This document shows positions 46,886-56,260 of a stretch of 64,000 nt of DNA, piece after piece. The DNA comes from Vibrio sp. ES.051 (lineage in GTDB: Bacteria; Pseudomonadota; Gammaproteobacteria; Enterobacterales; Vibrionaceae): contig NZ_PDJL01000004.1 in NCBI RefSeq assembly GCF_002563795.1, forward strand, positions 434,001 to 498,000, read 5' to 3'. The notes beneath the pieces are model-generated. The model had not been told where the DNA came from. It ran no database searches and saw nothing but the letters and a program-made list of their open reading frames with translations. The position numbers and the translations under genes were made by a program. Position 1 is the first letter of the stretch; each line of letters starts with the position of its first letter.

Positions 46886-47419
46886 ATGCACGTGTTAAAC
46901 AAGATTCGCAGTCAACTAGTAAAGAACGCAGCTACCATTTTGCGCTCTCCTGTCCAGTTATTACCACGACCTATTCAACAAAAGGCCTTATTAGAAGGGC
47001 TCAAAATGGTGTTCAAAGAAGCCTTAGAAGATGGTGACTTTGAGTTTCTTGAAGATAAGTGGTTAAAAGTTGCGATTAAAGACTTGAACTTAGCATGGTA
47101 CATCAGCCATCAAGGTGAAAAATTGGTAGTGGCTGCAAAACCAGTTCAGGAAGATGTGAGTTTTAGTGGTAACCTAAACGACCTAGTACTGATTGCTGGT
47201 CGTAAAGAAGACCCTGATACACTGTTCTTCCAGCGTCGCCTTTCTATCGAAGGTGATACTGAGCTTGGCTTAGAAGTGAAGAACTTAATGGACAGTGTCG
47301 ACTTAGAGCAGTTACCAAAAGCAATGCAAGTAGCTTTAAACCAACTGGCTGACCTTGTTCACAAAGGGACTCAAGCGCCTGCACAACCAACCGGAGTAGC
47401 GAATGCTTATTCGAACTGA
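46886..47419 (+). CDS. ubiT: UbiT, SCP2-domain accessory factor for anaerobic ubiquinone synthesis
   Basis: A 177-residue SCP2-type lipid-binding protein that serves the UbiUV pathway. Family features are RSPVQLLPRPIQQKALL, EFLEDKWLKVAIKDL and the almost invariant KEDPDTLFFQRRLSIEGDTELG. I give the ATG at 46886 (MHVLNKIRSQ). A GTG at 46892 has better spacing from CGGAT and aligns with the E. coli start, so the true product may be two residues shorter. It overlaps yhbS by 17 nt. ubiUV is on the other strand beyond rocS. Confidence 0.9.
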   Translation: MHVLNKIRSQLVKNAATILRSPVQLLPRPIQQKALLEGLKMVFKEALEDGDFEFLEDKWLKVAIKDLNLAWYISHQGEKLVVAAKPVQEDVSFSGNLNDLVLIAGRKEDPDTLFFQRRLSIEGDTELGLEVKNLMDSVDLEQLPKAMQVALNQLADLVHKGTQAPAQPTGVANAYSN

Positions 47420-47906
47420 AGCCCCTGCGGACATTCTTACCATTGACCGCTTATTGAAACACACCTTTCCTACGCAAGCTGAAGCCGATCTAGTTATGCG
47501 TTTGCGTGAAAATAGCAAATTCACACTTTCTTTGGTGGCATGTACCGATGAGGGAGAGGTGATCGGTCATGCTTTATTCAGCCCCGTGACTTTAAATGGT
47601 GAAGATTTGTCATGGCAAGGACTAGCACCATTGGCAGTACATCAAGATTACCGTCGACAAGGTATTGCCGCTGAATTGATCAAAGAAGGTTTCGAATCAC
47701 TGCGTGATTTTGGTTACCCAGTGTGTGTGGTGTTGGGAAGTCCGAGCTATTATGCGCGCCAAGGGTTTAAACCTTGTGAAGAAATGGGGTTCGAATGTGC
47801 TTGGGACGCACCTAAAGGTGCATTTCGTATCGCTGAGTTGGTCGAAGGTCAATGTGCAGGACGTTCTGGTCGTATTGAATACGCCCCTGAATTTTCTGAA
47901 TTGTAA
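47403..47906 (+). CDS. yhbS: GNAT-family N-acetyltransferase YhbS
   Basis: A 167-residue acetyltransferase. The acetyl-CoA motif A is LAPLAVHQDYRRQGIAAELI (about residues 79-98, Q/RxxGxG/A form RRQGIA). The closing domain contains VLGSPSYYARQGFKP. Overlap with ubiT by 17 nt shows they are one unit, as in E. coli. The substrate is not known. Confidence 0.9.
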   Translation: MLIRTEAPADILTIDRLLKHTFPTQAEADLVMRLRENSKFTLSLVACTDEGEVIGHALFSPVTLNGEDLSWQGLAPLAVHQDYRRQGIAAELIKEGFESLRDFGYPVCVVLGSPSYYARQGFKPCEEMGFECAWDAPKGAFRIAELVEGQCAGRSGRIEYAPEFSEL

Positions 47907-47910
47907 ATAA

Positions 47911-47936
47911 TATAGCCCGCCTTTTTAGCGGGCTAT
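47911..47936 (+). terminator. Hairpin after yhbS
   Basis: ATAGCCCGC, 6-nt loop, GCGGGCTAT, with little T-run; terminator-like. Confidence 0.5.
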
Positions 47937-48236
47937 TGAGCTGTTATTTGATTTAGTTTATACAAAAATTAGCCTAATTTGTCGTTTTTACCTTCCTATT
48001 TTTACTTCTTTGTTTATTCCTATCATGTTGATCTTTTTGTTTTCCTCGTAACGGTAAGTTATCTCAATACGTTTTAGTTTTGCCTGTTATAAACCCAGAG
48101 GTTGCCAAGTTTTTAAGGGAGGGCGTTGGTGAGCAAGCCCATTAACGTCATAATGCTATTTATCCCTATCTTGATAGTCCTTTAGGTATAATCGCGATTA
48201 TTTGATAGGATGCCTTGTTCAAAAAGGTGACGGAAA
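47937..48236 (+). promoter_or_regulatory. Intergenic region upstream of holD
   Basis: A 300-nt AT-rich stretch. It holds a possible 18-residue ORF (48129-48185) and a consensus TATAAT at 48187-48192 with a poor -35, the likely holD promoter. I see no other feature. Confidence 0.45.
48129..48185 (+). CDS. Possible 18-residue hydrophobic peptide
   Basis: GTG start with AAGGGAGGG about 6 nt upstream, coding for MSKPINVIMLFIPILIVL. The ribosome site is unusually good for a chance ORF and the product is one hydrophobic helix. It ends 2 nt before the TATAAT of the holD promoter, so it would be on a separate transcript. No family is recognised. Confidence 0.25.
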   Translation: MSKPINVIMLFIPILIVL

Positions 48237-48647
48237 ATGTCAATTAACGAGAAACAATATTTACACGAAATGGGGATCAGCACGTGGGAGTTGGTTCACC
48301 CTGATAGACTGATTGGTTATCAAGCGCCTAATGTCGATTTGCCAAGTTCTTGCAAGCTTCTGCTGGTTTCTCCGGTATGCCCTGAGAATGAGACAGTCAT
48401 CTTGTTTGAAAAAATCCTCAAGAGTATGAAGTTAACGCTTGACCAAGCAATGCATCTTGAACCAGAACGCCTTTCGCTCCTTGATAAACATGAGTTGGAG
48501 TGGGTGTGGTTTGCTGGGTGCGAAGCAACCACTCTTCTCAATACCAAACGACTAACGTCACCATTACTGAAAGAGATAGATGGCAACAACCAACAAAAGC
48601 GCGCACTTTGGCAACAGATTTGTTCTTATAATAATCCGAGCAAATAA
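48237..48647 (+). CDS. holD: DNA polymerase III subunit psi
   Basis: A 136-residue clamp-loader accessory protein that links the chi subunit to the tau/gamma complex. It is weakly conserved in general. The call rests on the start (NEKQYLHEMGISTWELVHP), the length, and its place directly before rimI, the standard gammaproteobacterial pair. AAGGTGACGGA precedes the ATG. rimI follows 55 nt later. Confidence 0.88.
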   Translation: MSINEKQYLHEMGISTWELVHPDRLIGYQAPNVDLPSSCKLLLVSPVCPENETVILFEKILKSMKLTLDQAMHLEPERLSLLDKHELEWVWFAGCEATTLLNTKRLTSPLLKEIDGNNQQKRALWQQICSYNNPSK

Positions 48648-48702
48648 CCATCGCTCCCCGTTTTACTGCAATTGGTGTTACACATAAATATTTAGGTAAA
48701 TA

Positions 48703-49158
48703 ATGACAATTGAAATAATGCCAATGCGTGCGGAGCACTTAGATCAAGTTTGGCTAATCGAGCAGCAAGCGCATTCTCACCCGTGGGCCGAGTCTTTAAT
48801 TCGTGACTTATCAAGCCGTGGTGCGTGCCATCATGTCATGATTGCTAAGGACGAGGTGTTAGGCTATTTCTATGCTCAGAATATCGTTGGTGAAGTAACA
48901 TTACTGAACATCTCGATAGCGCCTCAACACCAAGGCAAAGGCTATGGTCAAAAGCTGCTGGATGCGTTTCTAAACCAATGCGAACAGGCGAAAGCTGAGA
49001 GCATATGGCTGGAAGTGAGAGAAAGTAACCAAGCTGCCATCTATATCTATGAGCAAGCCGGATTTAATGAAGTGGACCGACGCTATAATTACTACCCAAC
49101 GAAAACGGGAAATGGAACAGAAGATGCGATCATTATGAGTTATTTTTTCTTTTACTAG
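48703..49158 (+). CDS. rimI: Ribosomal protein S18-alanine N-acetyltransferase
   Basis: A 151-residue GNAT enzyme that acetylates the N-terminal Ala of ribosomal protein S18. The acetyl-CoA motif is ISIAPQHQGKGYGQKLLDAF (about residues 71-90). The family's WLEVRESNQAAIYIYEQAGF segment (about 106-125) and YYPTKTGNGTEDAIIM are also present. It is in the holD-rimI unit; prfC starts 120 nt downstream. Confidence 0.94.
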   Translation: MTIEIMPMRAEHLDQVWLIEQQAHSHPWAESLIRDLSSRGACHHVMIAKDEVLGYFYAQNIVGEVTLLNISIAPQHQGKGYGQKLLDAFLNQCEQAKAESIWLEVRESNQAAIYIYEQAGFNEVDRRYNYYPTKTGNGTEDAIIMSYFFFY

Positions 49159-49278
49159 GCGCATGACTCGGGAAGTTGCCCCTGAGACAATAATAAGCGA
49201 GAATACCGCGCAATATTGAATCTAAAAAGCGTGTTTGCATTTCGAGCAAGCATTCAGACATCAAAGAAGACCAGTCTC

Positions 49279-50868
49279 ATGTCAAATACACCTTTTCTAA
49301 GCGAAGTGTCTAAACGTAGAACGTTCGCTATTATTTCTCACCCGGATGCGGGTAAAACCACCATTACTGAAAAAGTCCTTTTATTCGGAAATGCGATTCA
49401 AAAAGCAGGTACGGTTAAAGGCCGTGGTAATGCACAGCATGCAAAATCAGACTGGATGGAAATGGAAAAGGAACGGGGTATCTCGGTAACCACGTCTGTG
49501 ATGCAGTTCCCTTACAATGATTGCTTGGTAAACTTATTGGATACTCCTGGACACGAAGACTTCTCGGAAGATACATACCGGACTCTAACGGCAGTCGACT
49601 CGTGTTTGATGGTTATCGATGCAGCGAAAGGTGTCGAGGATCGTACCCGTAAGCTGATGGAAGTGACCCGTCTGCGTGACACGCCAATTGTTACCTTCAT
49701 GAACAAACTTGACCGTGACGTTCGTGATCCAATGGAAGTACTGGACGAAGTCGAAAACGAACTGGGCATGATGTGTGCGCCTATCACATGGCCAATCGGC
49801 TGTGGTAAGGAATTTAAAGGGGTTTATCACATTCACCGTGATGAAACGATCCTATACGAGTCTGGTCACGGTCATGAGATCCAAGAAGTTCGCATCATTA
49901 AAGGTCTAGACAACCCAGAGTTGGGTGAGCAGGTTGGTACGGATCTGGCGGCAAGCGTTCGCGAAGAAATAGAACTCGTCATGGGGGCATGTCCTGAATT
50001 TGATTTGGAAATGTTTTTAACGGGTGACTTAACGCCGGTTTACTTCGGTACTGCATTAGGTAACTTTGGTGTGGACCACATGCTGGATGGCTTGACGGAG
50101 TGGGCGCCAGCGCCGAAAACGCGTCAAGCGGTTGAGCGTGAAGTCGAAGCGACAGAAGAAAAGTTCTCTGGTTTTGTTTTCAAGATCCAAGCGAATATGG
50201 ATCCGAAACACCGTGACCGTATCGCATTCATGCGGATTGTCTCGGGGACCTACACGCAAGGCATGAAGATGAACCACGTTCGTCTTGGCAAGCAAGTGAG
50301 TATTTCTGATGCAGTCACCTTTATGGCGGGTGACCGTTCACGTGCAGAACATGCTTATGCAGGTGACATCATCGGTTTACATAACCACGGCACTATCCAG
50401 ATTGGTGATACCTTCACGCAAGGTGAGTCACTGAAGTTCTCTGGCATTCCCAATTTCGCACCGGAATTGTTCCGTCGTATTCGTCTGAAAGATCCATTGA
50501 AGCAGAAGCAGCTACTGAAAGGTCTGGTTCAGCTATCTGAAGAAGGTGCGGTACAAGTATTCCGTCCACTACAAAACAACGAGCTGATCGTTGGTGCGGT
50601 TGGTGTGCTTCAGTTTGATGTCGTTGTTGCGCGTCTGAAGTCTGAATACAATGTAGAAGGCGTTTACGAAAGTGTAAACGTGGCTACTGCTCGCTGGGTA
50701 GAATGTGATGATGCGAAGAAATTGGATGATTTCCAGCGTAAAAATCAAGCTAACCTAGCGTTAGATGGGGGCGATAACCTAACGTATATTGCACCAACAA
50801 TGGTTAACTTAAACTTGGCGAAAGAGCGTTTCCCTGATATTGATTTCCGTGCGACGCGTGAGCACTAA
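49279..50868 (+). CDS. prfC: Peptide chain release factor 3
   Basis: A 529-residue GTPase that recycles release factors RF1 and RF2 after termination. The G domain has G1 SHPDAGKT (about residue 20), DTPGHED and MNKLDRD. The C-terminal half follows RF3 closely up to the FRATREH end. I start at the ATG at 49279 ([15 protein letters not shown]), which gives exactly the usual 529 residues. A TTG 63 nt upstream is not supported. A strong terminator follows. Confidence 0.96.
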   Translation: MSNTPFLSEVSKRRTFAIISHPDAGKTTITEKVLLFGNAIQKAGTVKGRGNAQHAKSDWMEMEKERGISVTTSVMQFPYNDCLVNLLDTPGHEDFSEDTYRTLTAVDSCLMVIDAAKGVEDRTRKLMEVTRLRDTPIVTFMNKLDRDVRDPMEVLDEVENELGMMCAPITWPIGCGKEFKGVYHIHRDETILYESGHGHEIQEVRIIKGLDNPELGEQVGTDLAASVREEIELVMGACPEFDLEMFLTGDLTPVYFGTALGNFGVDHMLDGLTEWAPAPKTRQAVEREVEATEEKFSGFVFKIQANMDPKHRDRIAFMRIVSGTYTQGMKMNHVRLGKQVSISDAVTFMAGDRSRAEHAYAGDIIGLHNHGTIQIGDTFTQGESLKFSGIPNFAPELFRRIRLKDPLKQKQLLKGLVQLSEEGAVQVFRPLQNNELIVGAVGVLQFDVVVARLKSEYNVEGVYESVNVATARWVECDDAKKLDDFQRKNQANLALDGGDNLTYIAPTMVNLNLAKERFPDIDFRATREH

Positions 50869-50910
50869 TCAAAAAGTGGTTTGGGTAAGCTTTAACGCAA
50901 ACTAGATTTT

Positions 50911-50950
50911 AAAACGCCCTTGGCTATAAACTTAGCCAAGGGCGTTTTTA
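50911..50950 (+). terminator. prfC terminator
   Basis: ACGCCCTTGGC, 10-nt loop, GCCAAGGGCGTTTTTA; an 11-bp stem. Confidence 0.92.
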
Positions 50951-50964
50951 TATGAGGATGAGAT

Positions 50965-51162
50965 ATGAACTGGTTTAAACGAGGATTGAAGCGTTACGAC
51001 GACTGGTGCAAGGAGATGGGGCTAACCCCCGATCAAAAACGCAGCTGCGTTCCGTATCGAAAAGACCCTGCCCATCAAAATGAAGAGAACAGTGAAGCCC
51101 TGCCATCTTCTGATTCTCAGCCTGCCAGTACAGATAAAAAGCCTCAAGATGAAGCTCTTTGA
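50965..51162 (+). CDS. Small conserved protein, DUF5363-like
   Basis: A 65-residue protein beginning MNWFKRGLKRYDDWCKEMGL and containing SCVPYRKDP, with a hydrophilic Ser/Glu-rich tail. The N-terminal half resembles the small family I know as DUF5363 in Vibrionaceae and Pasteurellaceae; that name is from memory. Function is unknown. No signal peptide or membrane span is visible. Two Cys (residues 15 and 28) could matter. GAGGATGAG precedes the ATG. The 3' end overlaps yjjV by 14 nt. Confidence 0.7.
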   Translation: MNWFKRGLKRYDDWCKEMGLTPDQKRSCVPYRKDPAHQNEENSEALPSSDSQPASTDKKPQDEAL

Positions 51163-51919
51163 TACCCATTGTCACTTTGACTTTGATGTGTTCCAAGGTG
51201 ACTTTACGCATCAGCTTCAGATAGCTCAAACGCAAGGCGTGGTAAGAATTCTGATTCCTTCAGTGGGACCTCAAAACTGGGCTCGCATTCAAACCTTGGC
51301 AGAGCAACACGCCAATTTGTATTACGCTCTTGGGTTTCATCCGTATTTTCTTGAAGATAACGTTGAACAGCACTTTGCTGAATTGGAACATTATCTAAAA
51401 CAAAATGCTTCCCAGTGCGTGGCAATAGGAGAGTGTGGACTAGACTTTGGCATTGATGTTGACCCACAGTTGCAAGAAAAGGCACTTGAAGTTCAATTTG
51501 AGTTGGCTAGACGCTTCGAACTCCCTGTTATTTTACATAGCCGAAAAGCGCACAATCGCCTTATCCAAATGGTTAAAGCGGCGAAGCTCCCTCGAGGCGG
51601 TGTGCTACATGCTTTCTCTGGGAGTTATCAGCAAGCAATGGAGTGGGTCAAATTAGGTTTTTTTATCGGTGTAGGAGGAACCATCACCTACCCGAGAGCG
51701 AAGAAAACACGCGACGCAATTCAAAAATTACCACTCGAACACATGGTAATCGAAACCGATGCACCAGATATGCCTATACTTGGGCATCAAGGGGAGGCGA
51801 ATCACCCGGCACAACTCGTTCACGTTTTTAATGAGCTCGTAGAGTTGCATAGTGGAGAAAGACAGTCGATTGCTTGCCAGCTGTGGGAAAATAGTAACGT
51901 TGCATTCTCTATATGTTAA
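51149..51919 (+). CDS. yjjV: TatD-family metal-dependent hydrolase YjjV
   Basis: A 256-residue TIM-barrel hydrolase, probably a DNase-like enzyme. Metal ligands are visible in FDTHCHFDF (residues 3-11), the Glu of GECGLDF, the His of ILHSRKAH and HAFSGS, and the Asp of IETDAPD. I start at the ATG at 51149 (MKLFDTHCHF), matching E. coli YjjV. A longer in-frame start lies inside the preceding small gene. The two genes overlap by 14 nt. Confidence 0.9.
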   Translation: MKLFDTHCHFDFDVFQGDFTHQLQIAQTQGVVRILIPSVGPQNWARIQTLAEQHANLYYALGFHPYFLEDNVEQHFAELEHYLKQNASQCVAIGECGLDFGIDVDPQLQEKALEVQFELARRFELPVILHSRKAHNRLIQMVKAAKLPRGGVLHAFSGSYQQAMEWVKLGFFIGVGGTITYPRAKKTRDAIQKLPLEHMVIETDAPDMPILGHQGEANHPAQLVHVFNELVELHSGERQSIACQLWENSNVAFSIC

Positions 51920-51966
51920 TAAAATCTAAAAATCCTGTTTGAAATTAAAAACGTTTACTTGCTTGT

Positions 51967-51982
51967 TGTGATGTGACTCACA
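51967..51982. promoter_or_regulatory. Consensus CRP site upstream of nupC
   Basis: TGTGA-TGTGAC-TCACA, a perfect half-site pair with the 6-bp spacer. It is about 94 bp upstream of the start expected from TATAAT at 52056-52061, a class I distance. GTTGCATT (51898-51905) and AAACGTTTAC nearby could serve CytR. Confidence 0.85.
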
Positions 51983-52126
51983 AAGACGATTGAATCAATG
52001 ATAGATCTTATAGGAAAATGTGAGGCTAGCATTATTTTAATTGATTCCGCATGAGTATAATTGCTCCTGCTTTATAGCTCCATTTTGTAACACGCCAATA
52101 AATAACTTATAAGGAAGTCATAAACT

Positions 52127-53410
52127 ATGAGCCTGTTTATGAGCCTAGTCGGTATGGTAGTGCTTATTGCTATTGCATTTGCATTTTCTAATAACCGAAA
52201 AGCTATCAATCTAAGAACCGTGGCTGGCGCATTCGCTATCCAATTCGCATTAGGTGCATTTGTTCTTTATGTACCTTGGGGCCGTGATCTACTAAACGGT
52301 TTCTCTTCTGGTGTTTCTAACGTTATCAACTATGGTAACGATGGTTCATCATTCCTGTTCGGTGGTCTTGTTTCTGACAAGATGTTCGAAGTATTCGGTG
52401 GCGGTGGCTTCATCTTCGCATTCCGTGTTCTTCCTACACTGATCTTCTTCTCTGCACTGATTTCAGTTCTGTACTATATCGGCGCGATGCAGTGGGTTAT
52501 CAAGATTCTTGGTGGTGCACTACAAAAAGCGTTGGGCACTTCTCGTGCAGAATCAATGTCAGCTGCCGCTAACATTTTCGTCGGTCAAACTGAAGCACCT
52601 CTGGTGGTTCGTCCGTTCGTTCCAAAAATGACTCAATCAGAGCTGTTTGCGGTAATGTGTGGTGGTCTGGCTTCTGTTGCTGGTGGTGTATTGGCTGGTT
52701 ACGCATCAATGGGGGTACCTCTCGAGTACCTAGTTGCCGCGTCATTCATGGCAGCACCTGGTGGTCTACTGTTCGCTAAAATTCTTCATCCTGAGACTGA
52801 TCAGCCTCATGAAAACATCGAAGAAGCGATGGACGGTGGCGACGACAAACCGGTTAACGTCATTGACGCAGCAGCGGGAGGAGCGGCTTCTGGTCTGCAA
52901 CTTGCGCTAAACGTTGGTGCAATGCTAATCGCGTTCGTTGGTCTAATCGCATTGATCAACGGTATGCTAGGTGGCATCGGTGGTTGGTTCGGTATGCCAG
53001 AACTAACACTAGAACTCATCCTAGGTTACGCATTCTCTCCACTCGCATTCCTAATCGGTGTTCCATGGGCTGAAGCGGTAACCGCGGGTTCATTTATCGG
53101 TCAGAAAATCGTAGTAAACGAGTTCGTTGCTTACCTGAACTTCGTACCATACTTAGGTGAGAATGCTCAAGTCGTTGCGGCAACTGGTGAAGTAATGTCT
53201 GAGAAGACGACCGCTATCATCTCATTTGCACTATGTGGCTTCGCGAACCTTTCTTCTATCGCGATCCTACTTGGTGGTCTAGGTAGCCTTGCACCTAACC
53301 GTCGTAGTGACATTGCTCGTATGGGCATTAAAGCCGTTCTTGCAGGTACGTTGTCTAACTTAATGGCAGCGACAATTGCAGGCTTCTGCCTAAGCCTTGC
53401 AGCATTTTAA
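52127..53410 (+). CDS. nupC: NupC-family concentrative nucleoside transporter
   Basis: A 427-residue inner-membrane symporter (CNT family) that imports nucleosides with protons or Na+. About ten hydrophobic segments. Family motifs are [12 protein letters not shown] (about 145-156), a substrate-binding region, and [13 protein letters not shown] (about 325-337). It heads the nupC-deoCABD cluster and has a CRP site upstream, so carbon control is expected. Sugar specificity cannot be told by eye. Confidence 0.93.
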   Translation: MSLFMSLVGMVVLIAIAFAFSNNRKAINLRTVAGAFAIQFALGAFVLYVPWGRDLLNGFSSGVSNVINYGNDGSSFLFGGLVSDKMFEVFGGGGFIFAFRVLPTLIFFSALISVLYYIGAMQWVIKILGGALQKALGTSRAESMSAAANIFVGQTEAPLVVRPFVPKMTQSELFAVMCGGLASVAGGVLAGYASMGVPLEYLVAASFMAAPGGLLFAKILHPETDQPHENIEEAMDGGDDKPVNVIDAAAGGAASGLQLALNVGAMLIAFVGLIALINGMLGGIGGWFGMPELTLELILGYAFSPLAFLIGVPWAEAVTAGSFIGQKIVVNEFVAYLNFVPYLGENAQVVAATGEVMSEKTTAIISFALCGFANLSSIAILLGGLGSLAPNRRSDIARMGIKAVLAGTLSNLMAATIAGFCLSLAAF

Positions 53411-53989
53411 TTAGAATCGGTTCTTAATATATAGACGCCGTTTACATCATGCCCTGTAGCAAGAAATTGCTGCGGGGCATTTTTTGTTTTTAAAGCTAAA
53501 TTTTTTCGGTAATTGAGCCCGATAAATGGGGTTCAATCAGTCGATATAAAAGAGGCTTGGAAATTTTGAGATACAAACCGTTTGCGCTCCATATAGTGCT
53601 GCAGTTTTGCGGTGAAACTCTATAATGTAGTAATCACAGAATAGTGGTTAAGGCTGATGCTTAATCACGCAATGAATATTACATAATCGATGGGCGAATG
53701 AATTGCCCATCAATATCAGATCTAGTAAGCGTTTTGCTGTGTGATGTGATATGTAAGACACCGCAATCATAGATTGTAGTGCCATAAGCCAAACAGGTAC
53801 TGTGCGGTGACAAGGATAGCAATTGGCATATGATATTTTCGCTGTATATGCCGAGTCTTCAGGGAACCAAGTCCGTTCATTAATAGACTGTTTAGCCCTT
53901 TACTCACATTGTCTCGACTGGTGGATTATAGTTAGAGACGTGATGTAAGGCTGAATAGTGAATTTTTTGAATATTGATCGGAGATAGAA
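53411..53989 (+). promoter_or_regulatory. nupC-deoC intergenic region
   Basis: A 579-nt gap without a convincing gene. It holds the nupC terminator (53449-53486) and a hairpin GATGGGC/GCCCATC (about 53689-53711). TGTGA-N6-AGACA at 53745-53760 is an imperfect CRP-like site. E. coli deoC control uses CRP and CytR; a similar arrangement is plausible but I cannot place the promoter. Confidence 0.5.
53449..53486 (+). terminator. nupC terminator
   Basis: ATGCCC and GGGCAT outer stem, AGCA/TGCT inner stem, then TTTTTTG. Confidence 0.85.
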
Positions 53990-54766
53990 ATGAGCGATTT
54001 AAAAGCAGCAGCACTACGTGCACTTAAACTTATGGATCTAACCACGCTGAATGATGACGACACTGACGCAAAAGTGATCTCACTCTGTCATGACGCGAAA
54101 ACCGCAGTAGGCAACACCGCTGCAATCTGTATTTACCCTCGCTTTATTCCTATTGCTAAGAAGACACTTCGTGAGCAAGGAACGCCAGAGGTTCGCATTG
54201 CAACCGTTACCAACTTCCCACACGGTAACGACGACATCGAAATCGCTGTTGCTGAAACAAAAGCGGCGATTGCTTACGGTGCGGACGAAGTTGACGTCGT
54301 GTTCCCATACCGCGCGCTAATGGCGGGTGATGAGAAAGTCGGCTTCGAACTGGTTAAGCAATGTAAAGAGGCTTGTGGTGATATTCTTCTGAAAGTCATC
54401 ATTGAAACTGGTGAGCTAAAAGAAGAAGCACTAATTAAGAAAGCATCTCAAATCTGTATTGAAGCAGGTGCTGACTTCATCAAAACTTCAACTGGTAAAG
54501 TGCCAGTCAACGCCACGCCAGAATACGCACGCATGATGCTTGAAGTGATTCGTGACATGGGTGTTGCTGAAACGGTTGGTTTCAAACCTGCTGGTGGTGT
54601 GCGTACTGCTGAAGATGCGGCAGCATACCTTGCCATGGCTGACGAAATTCTCGGTGACAACTGGGTTGATGCTCGTCATTACCGCTTTGGTGCGTCTAGC
54701 CTGCTAACAAACCTGCTAAATACATTAGAAGTGACAGACGAAACTGCTGATCCAGCAGCGTACTAA
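53990..54766 (+). CDS. deoC: Deoxyribose-phosphate aldolase
   Basis: A 258-residue class I aldolase that splits deoxyribose-5-phosphate to acetaldehyde and glyceraldehyde-3-phosphate. The Schiff-base Lys is in [10 protein letters not shown] (about 165), and a second Lys in [17 protein letters not shown] lies 7 nt before the ATG. First gene of the deoCABD set; deoA follows. Confidence 0.96.
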   Translation: MSDLKAAALRALKLMDLTTLNDDDTDAKVISLCHDAKTAVGNTAAICIYPRFIPIAKKTLREQGTPEVRIATVTNFPHGNDDIEIAVAETKAAIAYGADEVDVVFPYRALMAGDEKVGFELVKQCKEACGDILLKVIIETGELKEEALIKKASQICIEAGADFIKTSTGKVPVNATPEYARMMLEVIRDMGVAETVGFKPAGGVRTAEDAAAYLAMADEILGDNWVDARHYRFGASSLLTNLLNTLEVTDETADPAAY

Positions 54767-54862
54767 TTCCAACTATACGTCTGAGCGGTAGCACCTAAGT
54801 GGGTGCTACCCACCTTTTCTATCCTACTTAAACCATCGCTTGCTAAGGCGTGGGAGGCACTA

Positions 54863-56191
54863 ATGTATTTACCACAAGAAATCATTCGTAAAAAACGTGA
54901 CGGCGAAGAACTTACCGCAGACGAAATCAACTTCTTTATTCAAGGCGTAGCAAATAACACGGTATCTGAAGGTCAGATCGCGGCGTTTGCTATGACTATT
55001 TTCTTTAATGAAATGACCATGGATGAGCGTATCGCGCTGACGTGTGCAATGCGCGACTCTGGCATGGTTATCGACTGGAGTCACATGAACTTTGGTGGCC
55101 CAATTGTCGATAAACACTCTACAGGCGGTGTGGGTGACGTAACGTCTTTGATGCTTGGCCCTATGGTGGCAGCATGTGGCGGTTTCGTACCTATGATCTC
55201 TGGCCGTGGCCTTGGTCACACCGGTGGCACGCTCGACAAGTTGGAGTCTATTCCAGGCTATAACATCACACCAACTAACGACATTTTTGGTCAAGTAACC
55301 AAAGATGCCGGTGTGGCGATCATCGGTCAAACGGGTGATCTAGCGCCAGCCGATAAGCGTGTGTACGCGACTCGCGATATTACCGCAACAGTAGACAACA
55401 TCTCGCTTATTACGGCATCGATTCTTTCCAAAAAATTGGCGGCGGGTCTGGAATCTCTAGTGATGGATGTAAAAGTCGGCTCTGGTGCATTCATGCCAAC
55501 TTACGAAGCGTCTGAAGAGCTAGCGAAATCCATCGTTGCAGTAGCAAACGGTGCGGGTACTAAGACAACCGCAATCCTGACAGACATGAACCAAGTATTG
55601 GCTTCTTCGGCAGGTAATGCGGTGGAAGTTCGTGAAGCGGTTCGTTTCCTAACTGGTGAATACCGTAACCCACGCCTACTTGAAGTCACCATGGCTTCTT
55701 GTGCAGAAATGCTGGTACTTGGCAAACTGGCTGAGAATACAGAAGACGCACGTGCGAAATTGATGGAAGCATTAGACAACGGCAAAGCAGCAGCATGCTT
55801 TGGCAAGATGGTTGCTGGTCTTGGCGGCCCAACAGACTTCGTCGAAAACTACGATAACTACCTAGAGAAAGCGGACATCATTAAGCCAGTATACGCGACA
55901 CAAACAGGCATTGTTTCTGCGATGGATACGCGTGCTATTGGTATGGCGGTCGTTGCTATGGGTGGCGGTCGCCGTGTTGCTACTGATGAAATCGACTATG
56001 GCGTAGGTTTCGACGAGTTCATCCGCTTGGGTGAAGTTGCAGATAGCGATAAACCTCTGGCGGTTATCCATGCTCGCACTGAAGAGCAATGGGAAGAAGC
56101 GGCAAAAGCCCTGCGCAGTGCAATCCAAGTGGGTGGTGAGTACACACCAACGCCAGAGGTTTACCGTCAAATTCGTGCAGAAGACATTTAA
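54863..56191 (+). CDS. deoA: Thymidine phosphorylase
   Basis: A 442-residue cytoplasmic enzyme that converts thymidine and phosphate to thymine and deoxyribose-1-phosphate. The family signature is [18 protein letters not shown] (about residues 113-130). The phosphate-binding KHSTGGVGD (about 84) and a glycine-rich VKVGSGAFM also fit. I choose the ATG at 54863 ([15 protein letters not shown]), which has GGGAGG 6 nt upstream and matches E. coli; the longer ORF start 60 nt upstream is not supported. Confidence 0.96.
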   Translation: MYLPQEIIRKKRDGEELTADEINFFIQGVANNTVSEGQIAAFAMTIFFNEMTMDERIALTCAMRDSGMVIDWSHMNFGGPIVDKHSTGGVGDVTSLMLGPMVAACGGFVPMISGRGLGHTGGTLDKLESIPGYNITPTNDIFGQVTKDAGVAIIGQTGDLAPADKRVYATRDITATVDNISLITASILSKKLAAGLESLVMDVKVGSGAFMPTYEASEELAKSIVAVANGAGTKTTAILTDMNQVLASSAGNAVEVREAVRFLTGEYRNPRLLEVTMASCAEMLVLGKLAENTEDARAKLMEALDNGKAAACFGKMVAGLGGPTDFVENYDNYLEKADIIKPVYATQTGIVSAMDTRAIGMAVVAMGGGRRVATDEIDYGVGFDEFIRLGEVADSDKPLAVIHARTEEQWEEAAKALRSAIQVGGEYTPTPEVYRQIRAEDI

Positions 56192-56260
56192 TAGATTAAG
56201 TAATTATATTAAGACCTACTCAACAATAATAATTCGCCGAGTGGGCCTAAGGAACGAGCA

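Noticed and set aside
53656..53685. Nine-codon ORF in the nupC-deoC gap (MLNHAMNIT)
   Set aside because: Too short, no ribosome site, no sign of a leader-peptide role.
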